Assembly: GCA_009861545.1 (NCBI GenBank)
Contig: VXME01000118.1
Location: forward strand, 1-59,414
Direction of reading: 5' to 3'
Source: Acidobacteriota bacterium
Lineage (GTDB): Bacteria; Acidobacteriota; Vicinamibacteria; Vicinamibacterales; UBA8438
DNA length: 59,414 bases
The first letter of the stretch is position 1, and every line of letters starts with the position of its first letter. This document shows positions 40,394-53,500 of the stretch, piece by piece. The notes under the pieces were generated by a model. It made no database searches. It was not told the DNA's origin and saw only the letters and a list, made by a program, of their open reading frames with translations. Both the position numbers and the translations under genes were made by a program.

Positions 40394-41752
40394 CTACACG
40401 ACGCCGTAGGCGAGCAACGCGTCGGCGACCTTCCGGAAGCCGGCGATGTTGGCGCCGCGCACGTAGTTGACGAACCCGTCCGGGTCGGTTCCTTCCGCGC
40501 GGCACTTCTCGTGGATGTCGTGCATGATGGTCTGTAGCTGCCGGTCGACCTCCTCTCTCGACCAGGAGATTCGCAGGGCGTTCTGGCTCTGCTCGAGGCC
40601 CGAGACCGCGACGCCGCCGGCGTTGGCCGCCTTGGCGGGGCCGAACAGGATCTTCCGGCCGAGGAAGGCGCGGACCGCGCCGAGCGTCGAGGGCATGTTG
40701 GCGCCCTCCGACACGGCCACCAGCCCGTTGCCGAGGAGGGCTTCCGCGTCGTCGGCGTCCAGCTCGTTCTGCGTGGCGCAGGGCACGGCGAGCTGACAGG
40801 GGACGCGCCACGGCCGTTCCTTCTCGCGGTAGTCGCAGCCGAAGTGCTCGGCGTACTCGCGTACGCGTCCCCGGCGCACTTCCTTCAGCTCCTTCAGCCA
40901 GGCCAGCCGCTCGGCGTCGATGCCGTGCGGATCGTGAATGAAGCCGTTCGAATCGGAGGCGGCGACGACGGTGGCGCCCAGCTCGTTCAGCTTCTCGATG
41001 GCGTAGAGCGCGACGTTGCCCGAGCCCGAGACGACCGCCGTCTTGCCGGCGATCCCGTCGCCGCGGGTCGCCAGCATGTTCTGCAGGAAATAGACCGCGC
41101 CGTAGCCGGTCGCCTCGGTCCGCACCAGGCTGCCGCCGAAAGCCAGGCCCTTCCCGGTCAGCACCCCGGTGAAGCGGTTGGCGAGGCGCATGTACTGCCC
41201 GAACAGGAACCCGATCTCGCGGGTGCCGACGCCGATGTCGCCTGCCGGCACGTCGGTGTCCTCGCCGATGTGACGGTGCAGCTCGCGCATCATGGCGTGG
41301 CAGAACCGCATCACCTCGTTGGCGCTGCGGCCCCGCGGGCTGAAGTTGGAGCCGCCCTTGGCGCCCCCCATCGGCAGGCCGGTGAGGCTGTTCTTGAGGA
41401 TCTGCTCGAAGCCGAGGAACTTCAGCACGCTCTGCGTCACCGTGGGGTGGAAGCGGAGGCCGCCCTTGTAGGGGCCGATGGCGTTGCTGAATTGCACGCG
41501 CCAGGCGCGGGCCGCGCGGATGCCGCCGTCGTCGTCCTGCCACGTCACCCGGAAGGTGATGATCCGGTCGGGCTCGGTGAGCCGTTCCAGGATGCGGGCC
41601 TCCCCGTACTCGGGGTGCGCCGCCACGAACGGCATGACGCACTCGGCGACCTCGCGAACCGCCTGGTGAAACTCGGGCTCGCCCGGATTGCGCCGGATGA
41701 GACCGGTCATGAACTTCTCCAGCCGTTCGTGGACACCCGGGGTCCGGTGCAT
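40394..41752 (-). CDS. gdhA: NADP-type glutamate dehydrogenase
   Basis: This 452-aa cytosolic enzyme is of the hexameric bacterial class. Substrate site residues lie in FSNAIGPYKGGLRFHPTVT and PMGGAKGGSNFSPRG (catalytic Lys). The dinucleotide fold has AVVSGSGNVALYAIEKL. It makes glutamate from 2-oxoglutarate and ammonia. The class is usually NADP-specific, but the coenzyme is inferred. The length is normal. Confidence 0.94.
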   Translation of the reverse strand: MHRTPGVHERLEKFMTGLIRRNPGEPEFHQAVREVAECVMPFVAAHPEYGEARILERLTEPDRIITFRVTWQDDDGGIRAARAWRVQFSNAIGPYKGGLRFHPTVTQSVLKFLGFEQILKNSLTGLPMGGAKGGSNFSPRGRSANEVMRFCHAMMRELHRHIGEDTDVPAGDIGVGTREIGFLFGQYMRLANRFTGVLTGKGLAFGGSLVRTEATGYGAVYFLQNMLATRGDGIAGKTAVVSGSGNVALYAIEKLNELGATVVAASDSNGFIHDPHGIDAERLAWLKELKEVRRGRVREYAEHFGCDYREKERPWRVPCQLAVPCATQNELDADDAEALLGNGLVAVSEGANMPSTLGAVRAFLGRKILFGPAKAANAGGVAVSGLEQSQNALRISWSREEVDRQLQTIMHDIHEKCRAEGTDPDGFVNYVRGANIAGFRKVADALLAYGVV

Positions 41753-41830
41753 GTCCCTGCCTCCTCGGTTTCCGCTCTTCCGGTTTCGTTCCCGCGACGC
41801 GATACGGTTGCCTGCGGTGACCGCGCGACT

Positions 41831-42880
41831 TCAGTTGCCGCGCGGCTTCTTGAGGAGCGCGGCCAGGTCCCGTGACGTGCCCGGCAGGCGGTCGTCGCCC
41901 AGCGCCAGCATCCAGGCGGGGTACGGCGCCGGCGTCGCGCTTGCGTCGTCGAGCCGTTCGACCTCGTCGTCGGTGAGGGTCAGCTCCACCGCGCCCAGAT
42001 TGTCCACGAGCTGATCCATCCGCTTGGCGCCGATGATGACGCTCGTGACCGCGTCCTGCGCCAGCAGCCAGGCCAGCGCCACCTGCGCTACGGATGCGCC
42101 GTGCGCGTCGGCGATGGGCCGCATGACGTCGAGGATGTCGAACGCTCTCTCCTTGTCCAGGGGCGGGAAGTCGAATGCGACGCGTCGCGCGTCGCCGTCG
42201 CGCGCGCCCTCGCGGGTGAACTTCCCGGACAGAAACCCGCCGGCCAGAGGGCTCCAGACGAGCAGGCCCAGCCCCTGGTCCCGGATGAGCGGAATCGTGT
42301 CCCGCTCGATGTCGCGTCCCGCCAGCGCGTAGTAGGACTGCGTGCACTGGAAGCGCTCGAAGCCCCGCCGCTCCGCCACGCCGAGCGCCTTCATCAGCTC
42401 CCACGCCTCCAGGTTCGAGCAGCCGATGTAGCGCACCTTGCCGGCGCGGACCAGGTCGGTCAGCGCGCCCAGCGTCTCGTCGATGGCGGTCTCGGGGTCG
42501 GCGCGGTGGATCTGGTAGAGGTCGATGTAGTCGGTGCCGAGCCGCTTCAGGCTCGCCTCGCAGGCGTCGATGATGTGCAGCCGGGAGAGGCCGACTTCGT
42601 TCGGCCCCGGACCCATGCGGCCGCGCACCTTGGTCGCGATGACGACGTCGCGGCGGCGCCCGGCCAGGGCGCGGCCGAGGATCTCCTCGGAGTCGCCGGT
42701 GGAGTAGACGTCCGCGGTGTCGAAGAAGTTGACGCCGGCGTCAAGCGAGCGGCCGACGAGCGCGTCGGCCTCCGACTGGCCGAGCGCGCCGATCATCTCC
42801 CACTGGGTGCCGAAGGTCATCGCCCCCAGGCAGAGTTCCGAGACGTACACCCCTGTTGCGCCCAATCGCCGGTATTGCAT
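41831..42880 (-). CDS. Aldo/keto reductase
   Basis: This 349-aa TIM-barrel oxidoreductase starts MQYRRLGATGVYVSELCLGA. The tetrad Asp and Tyr lie in FFDTADVYSTGDSEE, Lys in VIATKVRG and His in YQIHRADP. Its NADPH site includes VIIGAKRMDQL. It is of the YghZ/voltage-channel-beta-like group; the substrate is unknown. ATG 42880 is preceded by TACAAT only six bases upstream, suggesting a leaderless mRNA. Confidence 0.92.
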   Translation of the reverse strand: MQYRRLGATGVYVSELCLGAMTFGTQWEMIGALGQSEADALVGRSLDAGVNFFDTADVYSTGDSEEILGRALAGRRRDVVIATKVRGRMGPGPNEVGLSRLHIIDACEASLKRLGTDYIDLYQIHRADPETAIDETLGALTDLVRAGKVRYIGCSNLEAWELMKALGVAERRGFERFQCTQSYYALAGRDIERDTIPLIRDQGLGLLVWSPLAGGFLSGKFTREGARDGDARRVAFDFPPLDKERAFDILDVMRPIADAHGASVAQVALAWLLAQDAVTSVIIGAKRMDQLVDNLGAVELTLTDDEVERLDDASATPAPYPAWMLALGDDRLPGTSRDLAALLKKPRGN

Positions 42881-42886
42881 CCAATC

Positions 42887-42892
42887 ATTGTA
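42887..42892 (-). promoter_or_regulatory. -10 element TACAAT for the aldo/keto reductase
   Basis: TACAAT on the minus strand ends six bases before ATG 42880. The start of transcription would coincide with the ATG. No ribosome binding site is present. Confidence 0.5.
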
Positions 42893-43043
42893 TCGGGCGG
42901 GGACCCCTTCGCGCGGCAACCGCCGACCGGGCATCGCTTGCCAGCGCGGCGCTCCACGCGGCGGCTTTGTCTGACCGCAGCAGTCGGGCCGCCCCGACGT
43001 CCGTCAGGGCCGCCCCGTGCCTTCGGCTGGGCGTCCCGTCAGC

Positions 43044-43793
43044 TCAGCGGCTGTTCCACTGTTCCATCATCCACTCGCCGGCGTCGCGCAGCGAGCGGAC
43101 GTAGCCGCCCATCGCGTAATGGCCCACGCGGTCGAGCGCTGTGAATGCCACGGCGCCGCCCGCCTCCTCGAGCTGCCGCGCCGCCTCCTCGGCGGGGCCG
43201 AACGGAACCACGTCGTCCGCGCGGCTGTGGATGATGTGCACCGGCATGCCGCCGAGCGCGTCGAGCGGCTCGTCGCCGGGGCGGCCGGCGATGGGAATGG
43301 CGCCGGTGAAGAAGTCCGGGTGCCGGGTTGCGAAGAACCACGTGCCGCGCCCGCCGAGGCTGAACCCGGTGACGAGGATGCGCGCGCGGTCGATGTTGTA
43401 GGTCTCGACGATCTGTTCGAGCAGAGCCATGACCCCGCGGTCGGAGACGTCGCTCGTCCAGCGCCGCGTCGGCACGTCCGGGGCGACGACCACCGCGTTC
43501 AGGGCGCGCAGGGCGGGTTCGAACATCTGCCGCATGTGGAGGCTGCCGTAGTACGACCCCTGCTTGCCGCCCGGGTGCAGGGCCAGGATCAGGGGATGCG
43601 GCGTGGCCGGGTCGTAGCCGGCCGGCACCGAGACCGCGTACGGCATCTCGCCGTGGCCTTCGATGGCGAACGTCAGGTGCTCCACTTCCGGCCGTCCTCC
43701 CGCCTGCGCCAGCAACTCGCTCCCGGCGCCTGCCATCGTCCCGAGTCCGCCCAGAGCCACCATCACGACGACCGCCGTCACCAGAGCGCGCAT
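43044..43793 (-). CDS. Secreted alpha/beta hydrolase
   Basis: This 249-aa protein has a signal peptide (VTAVVVMVALGGLGTMAGA). It shows an alpha/beta-hydrolase fold of the PHB-depolymerase/esterase-like type: PLILALHPGGKQGSYYG for the oxyanion region, nucleophile GFSLGGRGTWFF, Asp in SRADDVVPF and His in DRVGHYAMGG. It probably acts on an ester in the periplasm. The start follows AGAGGA. It is divergent from gltX with a 160-bp gap. Confidence 0.85.
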   Translation of the reverse strand: MRALVTAVVVMVALGGLGTMAGAGSELLAQAGGRPEVEHLTFAIEGHGEMPYAVSVPAGYDPATPHPLILALHPGGKQGSYYGSLHMRQMFEPALRALNAVVVAPDVPTRRWTSDVSDRGVMALLEQIVETYNIDRARILVTGFSLGGRGTWFFATRHPDFFTGAIPIAGRPGDEPLDALGGMPVHIIHSRADDVVPFGPAEEAARQLEEAGGAVAFTALDRVGHYAMGGYVRSLRDAGEWMMEQWNSR

Positions 43794-43953
43794 GTCGGAA
43801 TCCTCTCTGCCGTGCAGCGGCCGCAGTCTTCCGTGCATCGGTCCCTGCATAATATCCGAGCGTCGCGGTGCGCGAGCCGCGGCGCGCCGTGGCCGGGCGG
43901 CTCACGCGAGTCGCCTGCGAGAGTCTGGACAGAGCTCCCTTTCAGGTACACGC

Positions 43954-45534
43954 ATGCCCGTTCGCACCCGTTTCGCTCCGAGCCCGACCGGCTATCTCCA
44001 CATCGGTGGCGTCCGCACGGCGCTGTTCAACTGGCTGTTCGCGCGCCGTCACGGGGGGCGGTTCATCCTGCGCATCGACGACACCGACCGGGAGCGCAAC
44101 GTCGAGGCGGCCCTGCGGCCGATCCTCGACGGCTTCCGCTGGTTGGGCATCGACTGGGACGAGGGGCCGGAGGTGGGCGGCCCGTACGCGCCGTACTACC
44201 AGTCGCAACGGACCGATCGCTACCGGGCCGCGGTGTCGGAACTGCTCGACCGGGGGCTCGCGTACCGCGACTACGCCACGGCGGAAGAGACGACGGCCGA
44301 GCGCGAGGCGGCGCAGCGCGAGAAGCGGCGATTCATCTACAGCCGGCGCTGGATGGTGGAGACCGACGCCGACGCGGCGCGCTTCGAGGGCGAGGGACGC
44401 ACCGCCGTCGTCCGCCTGAAGATGCCGCGCGACGGCGCCTGCCGCTTCGACGATCTGGTGCGGGGGCCGGTCGCCTTCGACTGGGCGCTCGAGCAGGACC
44501 ACGTCATCCAGCGGGCCGACGGCAGCCATCTCTACCACCTGGCCAGCGCGGTCGACGACCACGACTTCGACATCTCGCACGTCATCCGCGCGGAGGAGCA
44601 CCTGTCGAACACGCCGCGGCAGGTCTTCATCGCCGACGGGCTCGGCTACGACCGGCCGCGCTACGCGCACCTGCCCTACGTGGCGGCGCCGGGCGGCAGC
44701 GAGAAGCTGAGCAAGCGGAAGCTCGGCAAGTACCTGTCACAGCCCGAGTTCAAGAAGATGCACGACCACGGCGCCGGCATCCTGGCCGCGCTCGGCGGGA
44801 ATGTCGTGCCGGAGACCTTCAACCCGGTGCTCGTGGAGTTCTACCGCGACGTCGGCTACCGGCCGGACGCGCTCGTCAACTACCTGCTGCTGCTCGGCTG
44901 GTCGCTCGACGACCGCACCGAGGACTTCACGCGCGACGAGATGATCGAGCACTTCTCTCTGGAGCGGGTGAACCGGTCCGCCGCGAGCTTCGACCCGCAG
45001 AAGATGATGGCGTTCGAGGAGCGCCGGATGAACGCGCTTTCGGTGGCTGCGAAGGTCGAGGCCGTCTCTCCGTACCTCGCGCGGCTCGGCCTCCTGGGGG
45101 CGGAGCCGACCGAGGCGGAGCGGGAGCGCATCGGAGCGGTGGTCGGCGCGGCGGACGACCGGATCAAGGTGGCGGGCGACATCGTGCGCTACACCGAGTT
45201 CTTCCAGGGCGACGCGGATTTCGCCTACGACGAGAAGGCGTTCCGCAAGCGCATCGGCGCGCCGGATGCCGCGGACCGGCTGCGGCGGTTCCGCCCGGTG
45301 CTGGAGGCGGTCGATCCCTTCGATGCCGCGACGCTCGACGCCGCGCTGCACCGGTTCGTCGAGGCGGAGGAGATCAAGATCGGACAGATCATCCATGCCT
45401 TACGGGTCGCGGCGACCGGCAAGGGCGTCGGGTTCGGCCTGTTCGAGGCACTGGAGATTCTCGGCCGCGCGGCGTGTCTCGCTAGAATTGACCGGGCCCT
45501 GGCCGCCGCGGAGGCGCAGTCGGGCGCTGACTGA
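43954..45534 (+). CDS. gltX: Glutamyl-tRNA synthetase
   Basis: This 526-aa class I synthetase starts [20 protein letters not shown] with the HIGH-like motif HIGG. The zinc-region positions lack the cysteine set, as in some GltX groups. The KMSKS-like motif is [10 protein letters not shown], and the C-terminal half is the helical anticodon domain (LIDKI-type, here [12 protein letters not shown]). It charges tRNA-Glu. The glnS start lies 5 bp after its stop, an operon of the two related synthetases. Confidence 0.95.
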   Translation: MPVRTRFAPSPTGYLHIGGVRTALFNWLFARRHGGRFILRIDDTDRERNVEAALRPILDGFRWLGIDWDEGPEVGGPYAPYYQSQRTDRYRAAVSELLDRGLAYRDYATAEETTAEREAAQREKRRFIYSRRWMVETDADAARFEGEGRTAVVRLKMPRDGACRFDDLVRGPVAFDWALEQDHVIQRADGSHLYHLASAVDDHDFDISHVIRAEEHLSNTPRQVFIADGLGYDRPRYAHLPYVAAPGGSEKLSKRKLGKYLSQPEFKKMHDHGAGILAALGGNVVPETFNPVLVEFYRDVGYRPDALVNYLLLLGWSLDDRTEDFTRDEMIEHFSLERVNRSAASFDPQKMMAFEERRMNALSVAAKVEAVSPYLARLGLLGAEPTEAERERIGAVVGAADDRIKVAGDIVRYTEFFQGDADFAYDEKAFRKRIGAPDAADRLRRFRPVLEAVDPFDAATLDAALHRFVEAEEIKIGQIIHALRVAATGKGVGFGLFEALEILGRAACLARIDRALAAAEAQSGAD

Positions 45535-45539
45535 TTCAA

Positions 45540-47252
<1,713 letters not shown>

Positions 47253-47259
47253 CTGGGTC

Positions 47260-50200
47260 CTACTCCCTGGCGCCTTCGGCCATCATCACCAGCGTCGGCA
47301 GGATGAAGAGAATGAACGCGCCCGACAGCACCAGGCCGCCCACCATGCTGACCACGAACGGCACGAGGAAGATCAGATCGTCGCTACGCTCGTAGAGCAG
47401 GGGAGACAGCCCCAGGATGGTGGTCGCGCTCGTCAGGAAGACTGCCCGGAAGCGGTGCCTCGCCGCCGCGGCCGCCGCTGCGATGGCCGGCAGCATGTCG
47501 TTCTCGCGGCGAATCACGTTGTAGCGGTCCAGCAACACCAGCGCGTCGTTGACGACCACTCCGAAGACGGCGATCAGGCCGAGTATCGACATGGCGCTCA
47601 GATCCCACCCGAGCGCCCAGTGCGCCAGGATGGCGCCGGCGAACGAAACGGGGAACCCGGCCACGGCCACGAGGGGCTTCCAGTAGCTCCGCAGAAAGGC
47701 CGCCATGAGCGCGTACATGGCGATCAGCACGACCGGCACCAGGAGCCCGAGCGTTTCCAGCATGCCCCGCTCGTTCCGTACCCCGCCCTCCGGCTCGATG
47801 GTCAGGCCGGGGTACTGCGCGAGCAATGCCGGGACGATCTCCCGCTCTACCGTCCGCCGGGCCTGGATGGGCGTGATCACCGCGGCGTCCGCTCGCGCCT
47901 CCACCGTCGCGGCCCGGTTGCCGTCGATGCGCATCAACGTCGCCTGTTGGCGGTTCTCGGTCAGGTTCGCCACCATCGACAACGGCACCTCGCCGCCGCC
48001 GGCCCGGCGGACGCGCTCGCCGGTCAGCTCGCGCAGATTGCGCCGCCGCTCCCTCGGGTACCGCACCATGACCTTGAGCTCTTCGTGGCCGCGCTGTATG
48101 CGCTGGACCTCCACGCCGTGGAAGTTGGCGCGTAACTGCATCCCTATCGCAGCAGGCGTCAGTCCCGCCGCCTCGCCGGCCGGGGTGAGCTCGATCTCGA
48201 TGTGACGCTTGCCGCGCGAAAGGCTGTCGGCGATGCCGTACACGCCCGGCACCGTCGCCAGAAACGACCGCAACTCGGCGGCCGCTCTTCCCAGCGTTTC
48301 CGCGTCGTCGTGCTTGAGCGCGTAGGCGACTGTCGGCCCGATCCGGATCTGCGTGGTCTGGAACACCATTCTCTCCGGATCGGGAAGTGCGCCGATGTTC
48401 AGACGCCACGCCCGCTCGATTTCCACGGGCGACGCTTGACGCGTGGGCCGCTCGTTGAGATGGAGCCGCACGCCGGCCATGTGGCTGCGGTTGGACTCGT
48501 CCGTGCCCGTTCGCGACGCCAGGGCGTTGCCTGCGAGCACGCTGACGCCGTTGATCGATTCTCCCGGAAGCTGCTCGTTAATCGCGTAGGCGGCGTCGGC
48601 GACCTGCTCGGCGGCGGCGAGGGTGGTCTCGAACGGTGTGCCGGCCGGCAGATGCAGGTCCACCTGCACGCTCCCGGGCGGGCCCATCTCCGCATCGAAG
48701 ATGATCACCCGAACCGCCTCGGATAGCAGCAGCGACACGGAGAAGAGCACCAGCGCGGCGCCGGCGGCGAGCGTCGACGAGATGTGCCGCACGGACCACG
48801 ACACGGCCGGCACGACGGTGCGGTCGCGGATCGCGTCTATCCAGACGCAAACGCGGTCCTGCAGCGTACGCAACGGCTCCATGCTCCAGCGCCCTTCGTG
48901 CGAAAGATGGGCCGGCAGAATGAAGAACGCCTCGATCAGCGACACGGCGAGCACGAAGAGCGCGACGTACGGAAACACGTTCACCAACTGCATGGCGGCG
49001 GTGGTGACGAAGAGGAACGGCACGAACGCCAGGAGCGTGGTGCAGGCGCCGATGGTGATCGGACCCGCGACTGCCCTGACGCCTGCCGCGGCCGCCTCCG
49101 CCCCGCGTTTGCCGTTGTGGCGTTCGGCGGCGATGCTCTCGCCGACCACCAAGGCGTCGTCGACCACGAGGCCCACCATCAGGAAGAAGCCGACCAGCGT
49201 TCCTATGTTCAGGGTCAGGTTGGCTGGACCGAAGAACATCAACGAGCCGATGAAGGCCAACGGGATGCCGGCCGTAATCCACGCCGCGGCGCGCAGGTCG
49301 AACACCAGCAACAGCAGGGCGAAGACCAGTATCGCGCCGGCCAGCCCGTTGCGCGCGACGGACGACAACCGCTCGATGGCCGGCTGCGCCAGATCGTTCC
49401 AGACGCCGACGTGAATGCCCTGCGGAGCATCGTAGTCTGCCAGCCAGCTTCTGATGTCGGCGACCATGTCCGCGATCGACTGCCGCTCGGTGGCGTCGAC
49501 GCGCACGAACACCGCGGGTGTGCCGTCGACCTCGGCGACGACGTCGTCGTCGACGAACTCGTCGCGGATCTCCGCGACGTCGCCCAGCGTCACGATGGTC
49601 CCGTTCAGCCGCGTGATGAGCGGAATGCCTTCGAACTCCTCGCCGATGCTGCGCTTGGCGACGGTGTGCAGGACGACGCCGCCGGACTCGGTGCGCAACT
49701 CTCCGAACGTGAGGTTGAGCGAGGCCCTTTGCACCGCCCTCGATACCTCGGCGAGGGACAGATCGTTGCGGCGCAGATCCTCCTCGCTCAGCTCGATTGC
49801 TATCTCGCGGTCGCGCGTCCCCCTGAGCGTCACCTGCGAGACGGAGGGCAGCTCCAGCAGCTCGCTGCGCACTTCCTCGGCCGCGAGCCGCAACGCGTCC
49901 TCGCCCACCAGCGACGACGAGACCGCCAAGGTCATCGCCTCGATGGCCAACCGCTCCAGCCTTATCTCGGGCGGCTCCGCGTTCATCGGCGGGAAGTTCT
50001 CTATGGCGCCCACCGCGTTGCGCACGTCGCTCAGAACGGCGCCGGCGTCCGCGAAGGTGGCCACCTCGATCCGTACCCGCCCGCGGCCCTCGGCGGCGGT
50101 GGCCACGACCCGCTCGACGCCGGCGAGACCGATGACGGCCTGCTCGATGCGCAGATTGACGTCCTGCTCCACCTCCTGCGGCGACGAGCCGGGCGCGCGC

Positions 50201-50397
50201 ACGGTCACGCTGGCGGTTCGCAGATCGATTGCCGGATAGTTCTGCACGGCGAGACGGAACCCGGACGCGATTCCCCCGACGACGAGGACTACCATGAGAA
50301 GATTGGCGGCGACGGGATTCCCCGCGAAGTAGCCGATCAACCCGGTCTTCCCGGCGGCTCCCAACTGCGCGTTCCGTTCGACGTCGGTGGTGCTCAT
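47260..50397 (-). CDS. RND efflux permease (paralogue A')
   Basis: This 1045-aa protein has the RND layout: TM1 (GNPVAANLLMVVLVVGGIASG), a periplasmic porter domain, TM2-6, a second porter domain and TM7-12. RND motifs VVDDALVVGE and VVVNDALVLLDR are present. It is nearly co-linear with and very similar to the permease at 53767-56904, and of exactly the same length. ATG 50397 is preferred over 50403 because GGAG then lies eight bases upstream. Substrate is unknown; proton-driven export from the periplasm is the family role. Confidence 0.9.
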   Translation of the reverse strand: MSTTDVERNAQLGAAGKTGLIGYFAGNPVAANLLMVVLVVGGIASGFRLAVQNYPAIDLRTASVTVRAPGSSPQEVEQDVNLRIEQAVIGLAGVERVVATAAEGRGRVRIEVATFADAGAVLSDVRNAVGAIENFPPMNAEPPEIRLERLAIEAMTLAVSSSLVGEDALRLAAEEVRSELLELPSVSQVTLRGTRDREIAIELSEEDLRRNDLSLAEVSRAVQRASLNLTFGELRTESGGVVLHTVAKRSIGEEFEGIPLITRLNGTIVTLGDVAEIRDEFVDDDVVAEVDGTPAVFVRVDATERQSIADMVADIRSWLADYDAPQGIHVGVWNDLAQPAIERLSSVARNGLAGAILVFALLLLVFDLRAAAWITAGIPLAFIGSLMFFGPANLTLNIGTLVGFFLMVGLVVDDALVVGESIAAERHNGKRGAEAAAAGVRAVAGPITIGACTTLLAFVPFLFVTTAAMQLVNVFPYVALFVLAVSLIEAFFILPAHLSHEGRWSMEPLRTLQDRVCVWIDAIRDRTVVPAVSWSVRHISSTLAAGAALVLFSVSLLLSEAVRVIIFDAEMGPPGSVQVDLHLPAGTPFETTLAAAEQVADAAYAINEQLPGESINGVSVLAGNALASRTGTDESNRSHMAGVRLHLNERPTRQASPVEIERAWRLNIGALPDPERMVFQTTQIRIGPTVAYALKHDDAETLGRAAAELRSFLATVPGVYGIADSLSRGKRHIEIELTPAGEAAGLTPAAIGMQLRANFHGVEVQRIQRGHEELKVMVRYPRERRRNLRELTGERVRRAGGGEVPLSMVANLTENRQQATLMRIDGNRAATVEARADAAVITPIQARRTVEREIVPALLAQYPGLTIEPEGGVRNERGMLETLGLLVPVVLIAMYALMAAFLRSYWKPLVAVAGFPVSFAGAILAHWALGWDLSAMSILGLIAVFGVVVNDALVLLDRYNVIRRENDMLPAIAAAAAAARHRFRAVFLTSATTILGLSPLLYERSDDLIFLVPFVVSMVGGLVLSGAFILFILPTLVMMAEGARE

Positions 50398-50442
50398 GGG
50401 CATCACTCCCTCGGTTCGTCGGCGAGGAGCCGGTATCATACA

Positions 50443-50456
50443 ACCACCGCGGTAGT
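50443..50456. promoter_or_regulatory. Candidate operator between divergent RND genes
   Basis: A 14-bp palindrome centred on CCGCGG (ACCACCGCGGTAGT, one mismatch) lies in the 185-bp divergent region. On the minus strand TATGAT (50435-50440) is a plausible -10 for A'. A regulator could control both permeases here. Confidence 0.35.
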
Positions 50457-50582
50457 AGTCGATTACGACGGATTCGAGGGGAGACGGCGACGGATAGCTG
50501 AACTGCGCAGCGTGCGCTGCGTCCGGCCGGGTGACGTTTCGGCTTCGGGAGCGAGGGTCGATACGCAGGGGCGAGCGGCAAG

Positions 50583-53500
50583 ATGAACCGTGCGATAGGC
50601 TGGCTGGCTCACAATCCCGTCGCGGCCAACCTCCTGATGGTTCTGATCGTCGCGAGCGGCCTGACGGGCGCCGCGAGCGTCACCGAAGAGGTGTTCCCGG
50701 AACTCGACCTGCGCCGCATCAGCATCCAGGTGCCCTACCTCGGTGCGGCGCCGGAAGAGGTCGAGTCCGGGGTCGTCGTACGTATCGAGGAGGCCGTCCA
50801 GAACATCGACGGCGTTCAGCAGATCGTGTCGACGGCGTCCGAGGGCAGCGCGTCGGTGATCGTGGAGCTCGAGACCGGCGCCGACGCCCAGCGCGTGCTC
50901 GACGAGATCACCAACAACGTCCAGGCGATCACGACGTTTCCCATCGAGACCGAGAAGCCGATCATTCGCGAGCTGGTCACCCGCAACCAGGTGACGGATG
51001 TGGCCATCGCCGGCGCCGCCGACGTCGCCACTCTCAAGTCGATCGCCGAGCTCGTGCGGGACGGACTGGTCGCCCTGCCGGAGGTCGGCCAGGTCGAGAT
51101 CGTGAGCGTCCCGCCGTACGAGATCTCCATCGAGGTGTCGGAGGTGGCGCTGCGGCGTCACCGGCTCACGTTCGACCAGGTCGCGAACGCCGTTCGCCGC
51201 TCCTCGCTGGATCTGCCGGGCGGCTCGGTGCGCACCCGGCGCGGCGAGATCCTGCTGCGCACGATCGGACAGGCCTACAGCGGCGCCGACTACGAGCGCC
51301 TCGTGCTCTGGACCCGGCCGGACGGCAGTCGCCTGCTGCTGGGCGACGTGGCCACGGTCGTCGACGGCTTCGCGGAAACCGATCAGCGCGCCCGTTTCGA
51401 CGAGCTTCCGGCCGTGACGGTGTCGGTCTACCGCTCCGGGGACCAGAGCGCGCTCGACGTGGCGGCGGCCGTGCGCGACTTCGTCAGGCGCGCGGACGCC
51501 TGGTTGCCCGAAGGCGTCACGCTGACGGTCTGGCAGGACCAGTCGCTGGTGCTGACCGACCGGCTGGCGATCATGTTCGAAAACGGCGCCGCCGGGTTCA
51601 TGCTCGTCTTCGTCGTGCTGGCGCTGTTTCTCGACATGCGGCTCGCCTTCTGGGTCAGCCTCGGGATTCCGATCTGCTTCCTCGGCGCCGTCGCGTTGAT
51701 GCCCGGCCTGAGCCTGAGCGTCAACATGGTCTCGTGCTTCGCCTTCATCCTGGTGCTCGGCATCGTCGTCGACGACGCCATCATCGTCGGCGAGAACATC
51801 CACCGCCATCAGGAACAGCACGGAGACGGTCTGCGCGGCGCCGTCGACGGGGCGCGGGAGATCGGCAAGCCGGTGATCTACGCCGTCCTGACGACGGCGG
51901 TGGCATTCATGCCGCTGCTCTTCGTGACCGGCGGGTTCGGGCAGATGTTCCAGGTCGTGCCGCTCGTCGTCGTGCCCTGCCTGCTGTTCTCGCTGATCGA
52001 ATCGCTCGGCATCCTGCCCGCCCACCTCGCGCACGGCCGGCGGCGGGCGCGCGCCGGCTCCTGGCGCCGATTGCAGCAGCGCATCGCAGGCGGACTCCTC
52101 TGGTGCGTCCGCAACGGCTACGAACCGGCCCTGGACGCCGCTCTCCGGTGGCGCTATGTCGCTGCGGCGGTCGGATTGGCCGCCCTGATCCTCACTGGCG
52201 GCCTCGCGCTGGGCGGCTGGACCAACTTCCAGTTCGCACCGGCGATCGAGAACGAGTTCATGACCGCCTCGATCACGATGCCGCTGGGCACGCCGGCCGA
52301 CGCCACTTCGGCGGCGGTCGCGAAGTTCGAGGCGGGCGCCGCACGGTTGCGGGCGACTCTCGAGGAGAACACCGGCTTCGACTACTTCCGGCACCTGGCG
52401 ACGACGATCGGCGACCAGCCGGTGCTGGCGCGCGGAGCGACCGGCGGCCGGGTGGGACGCATCAACGCCGACGTGGTAGCCGCCTCCAACATAGGTGAAG
52501 TCACGATCGAGCTCGCGCCCGCCGAGACACGCTCGTACACCAGCGAGCAGCTCGGCCTCCTGTGGCGGGAGGAGACCGGCCCGGTCCCGGAAGCGGTCGC
52601 TATCGAATTGCGCGCGTCGCTGCTGAGCGCCGGGGAGGACGTCAACGTGGAGTTCTCCGGGCGGAACCTCGAACGTCTGCGGGCCGTCGCCGACGCGCTC
52701 AAGGGCCGGCTGGCCGAGTACGCCGGCGTCTATGGAATCGCCGATTCCATGCAGGCCGGCAAAGCGGAGATGCGGCTGGACATCCGGCCCGCGGCCGAGA
52801 CGCTCGGGCTGACGCTCGAGGACCTCGGCCGCCAGGTCCGGCAGGCGTTCTACGGCGAGGAAGCGCAGCGCATCCAGCGTGGGCGCGACGACGTCCGCGT
52901 CATGGTCCGCTACCCCCGCGAGCAGCGGCGGTCGCTCGGCAACCTGGAAGCCATGCGCGTCCGCACGCCGAACGGCGGGGAGGTGCCCTTCAGCCAGGTG
53001 GCGTTGGTGGAGCCGGGGCGCGGCTTCGCCTCGATCCGGCGCATCGACCGCAGCCGGGCCGTGAACGTGACCGCGTCGGTCGATCCGCAGGTTTCGTCGG
53101 CGGGGGCCCTCGTCGCCGATCTGCGAGAGCGCATCCTGCCCCAGTTGCTCGCGGAGTTTCCGGGCGTGTTCTACGCGTTCAGAGGTTCGCAGCAGACGCA
53201 GCAGGAGGCCGTGAGCGGCCTGCGGGTCGGGTTCGTCCTGGCCGTGATCCTGATCTTCGGACTGCTCGCGATCCCGCTGCGCTCGTACGCGCAGCCGCTC
53301 ATCATCATGGGCGCCATTCCCTTCGGCCTCGTGGGCGCTCTGTGGGGCCACATCCTGATGGGGCTCGACGTCACGTTCATGTCGCTGCTCGGCCTGGTCG
53401 CCCTGACCGGCGTCGTCGTCAACGACAGCCTGATCATGGTCGACTTCATCAACCGGGCGCGGCACGCCGAGGGCGCGGAGAGCCGTGGACCGGACGGCCG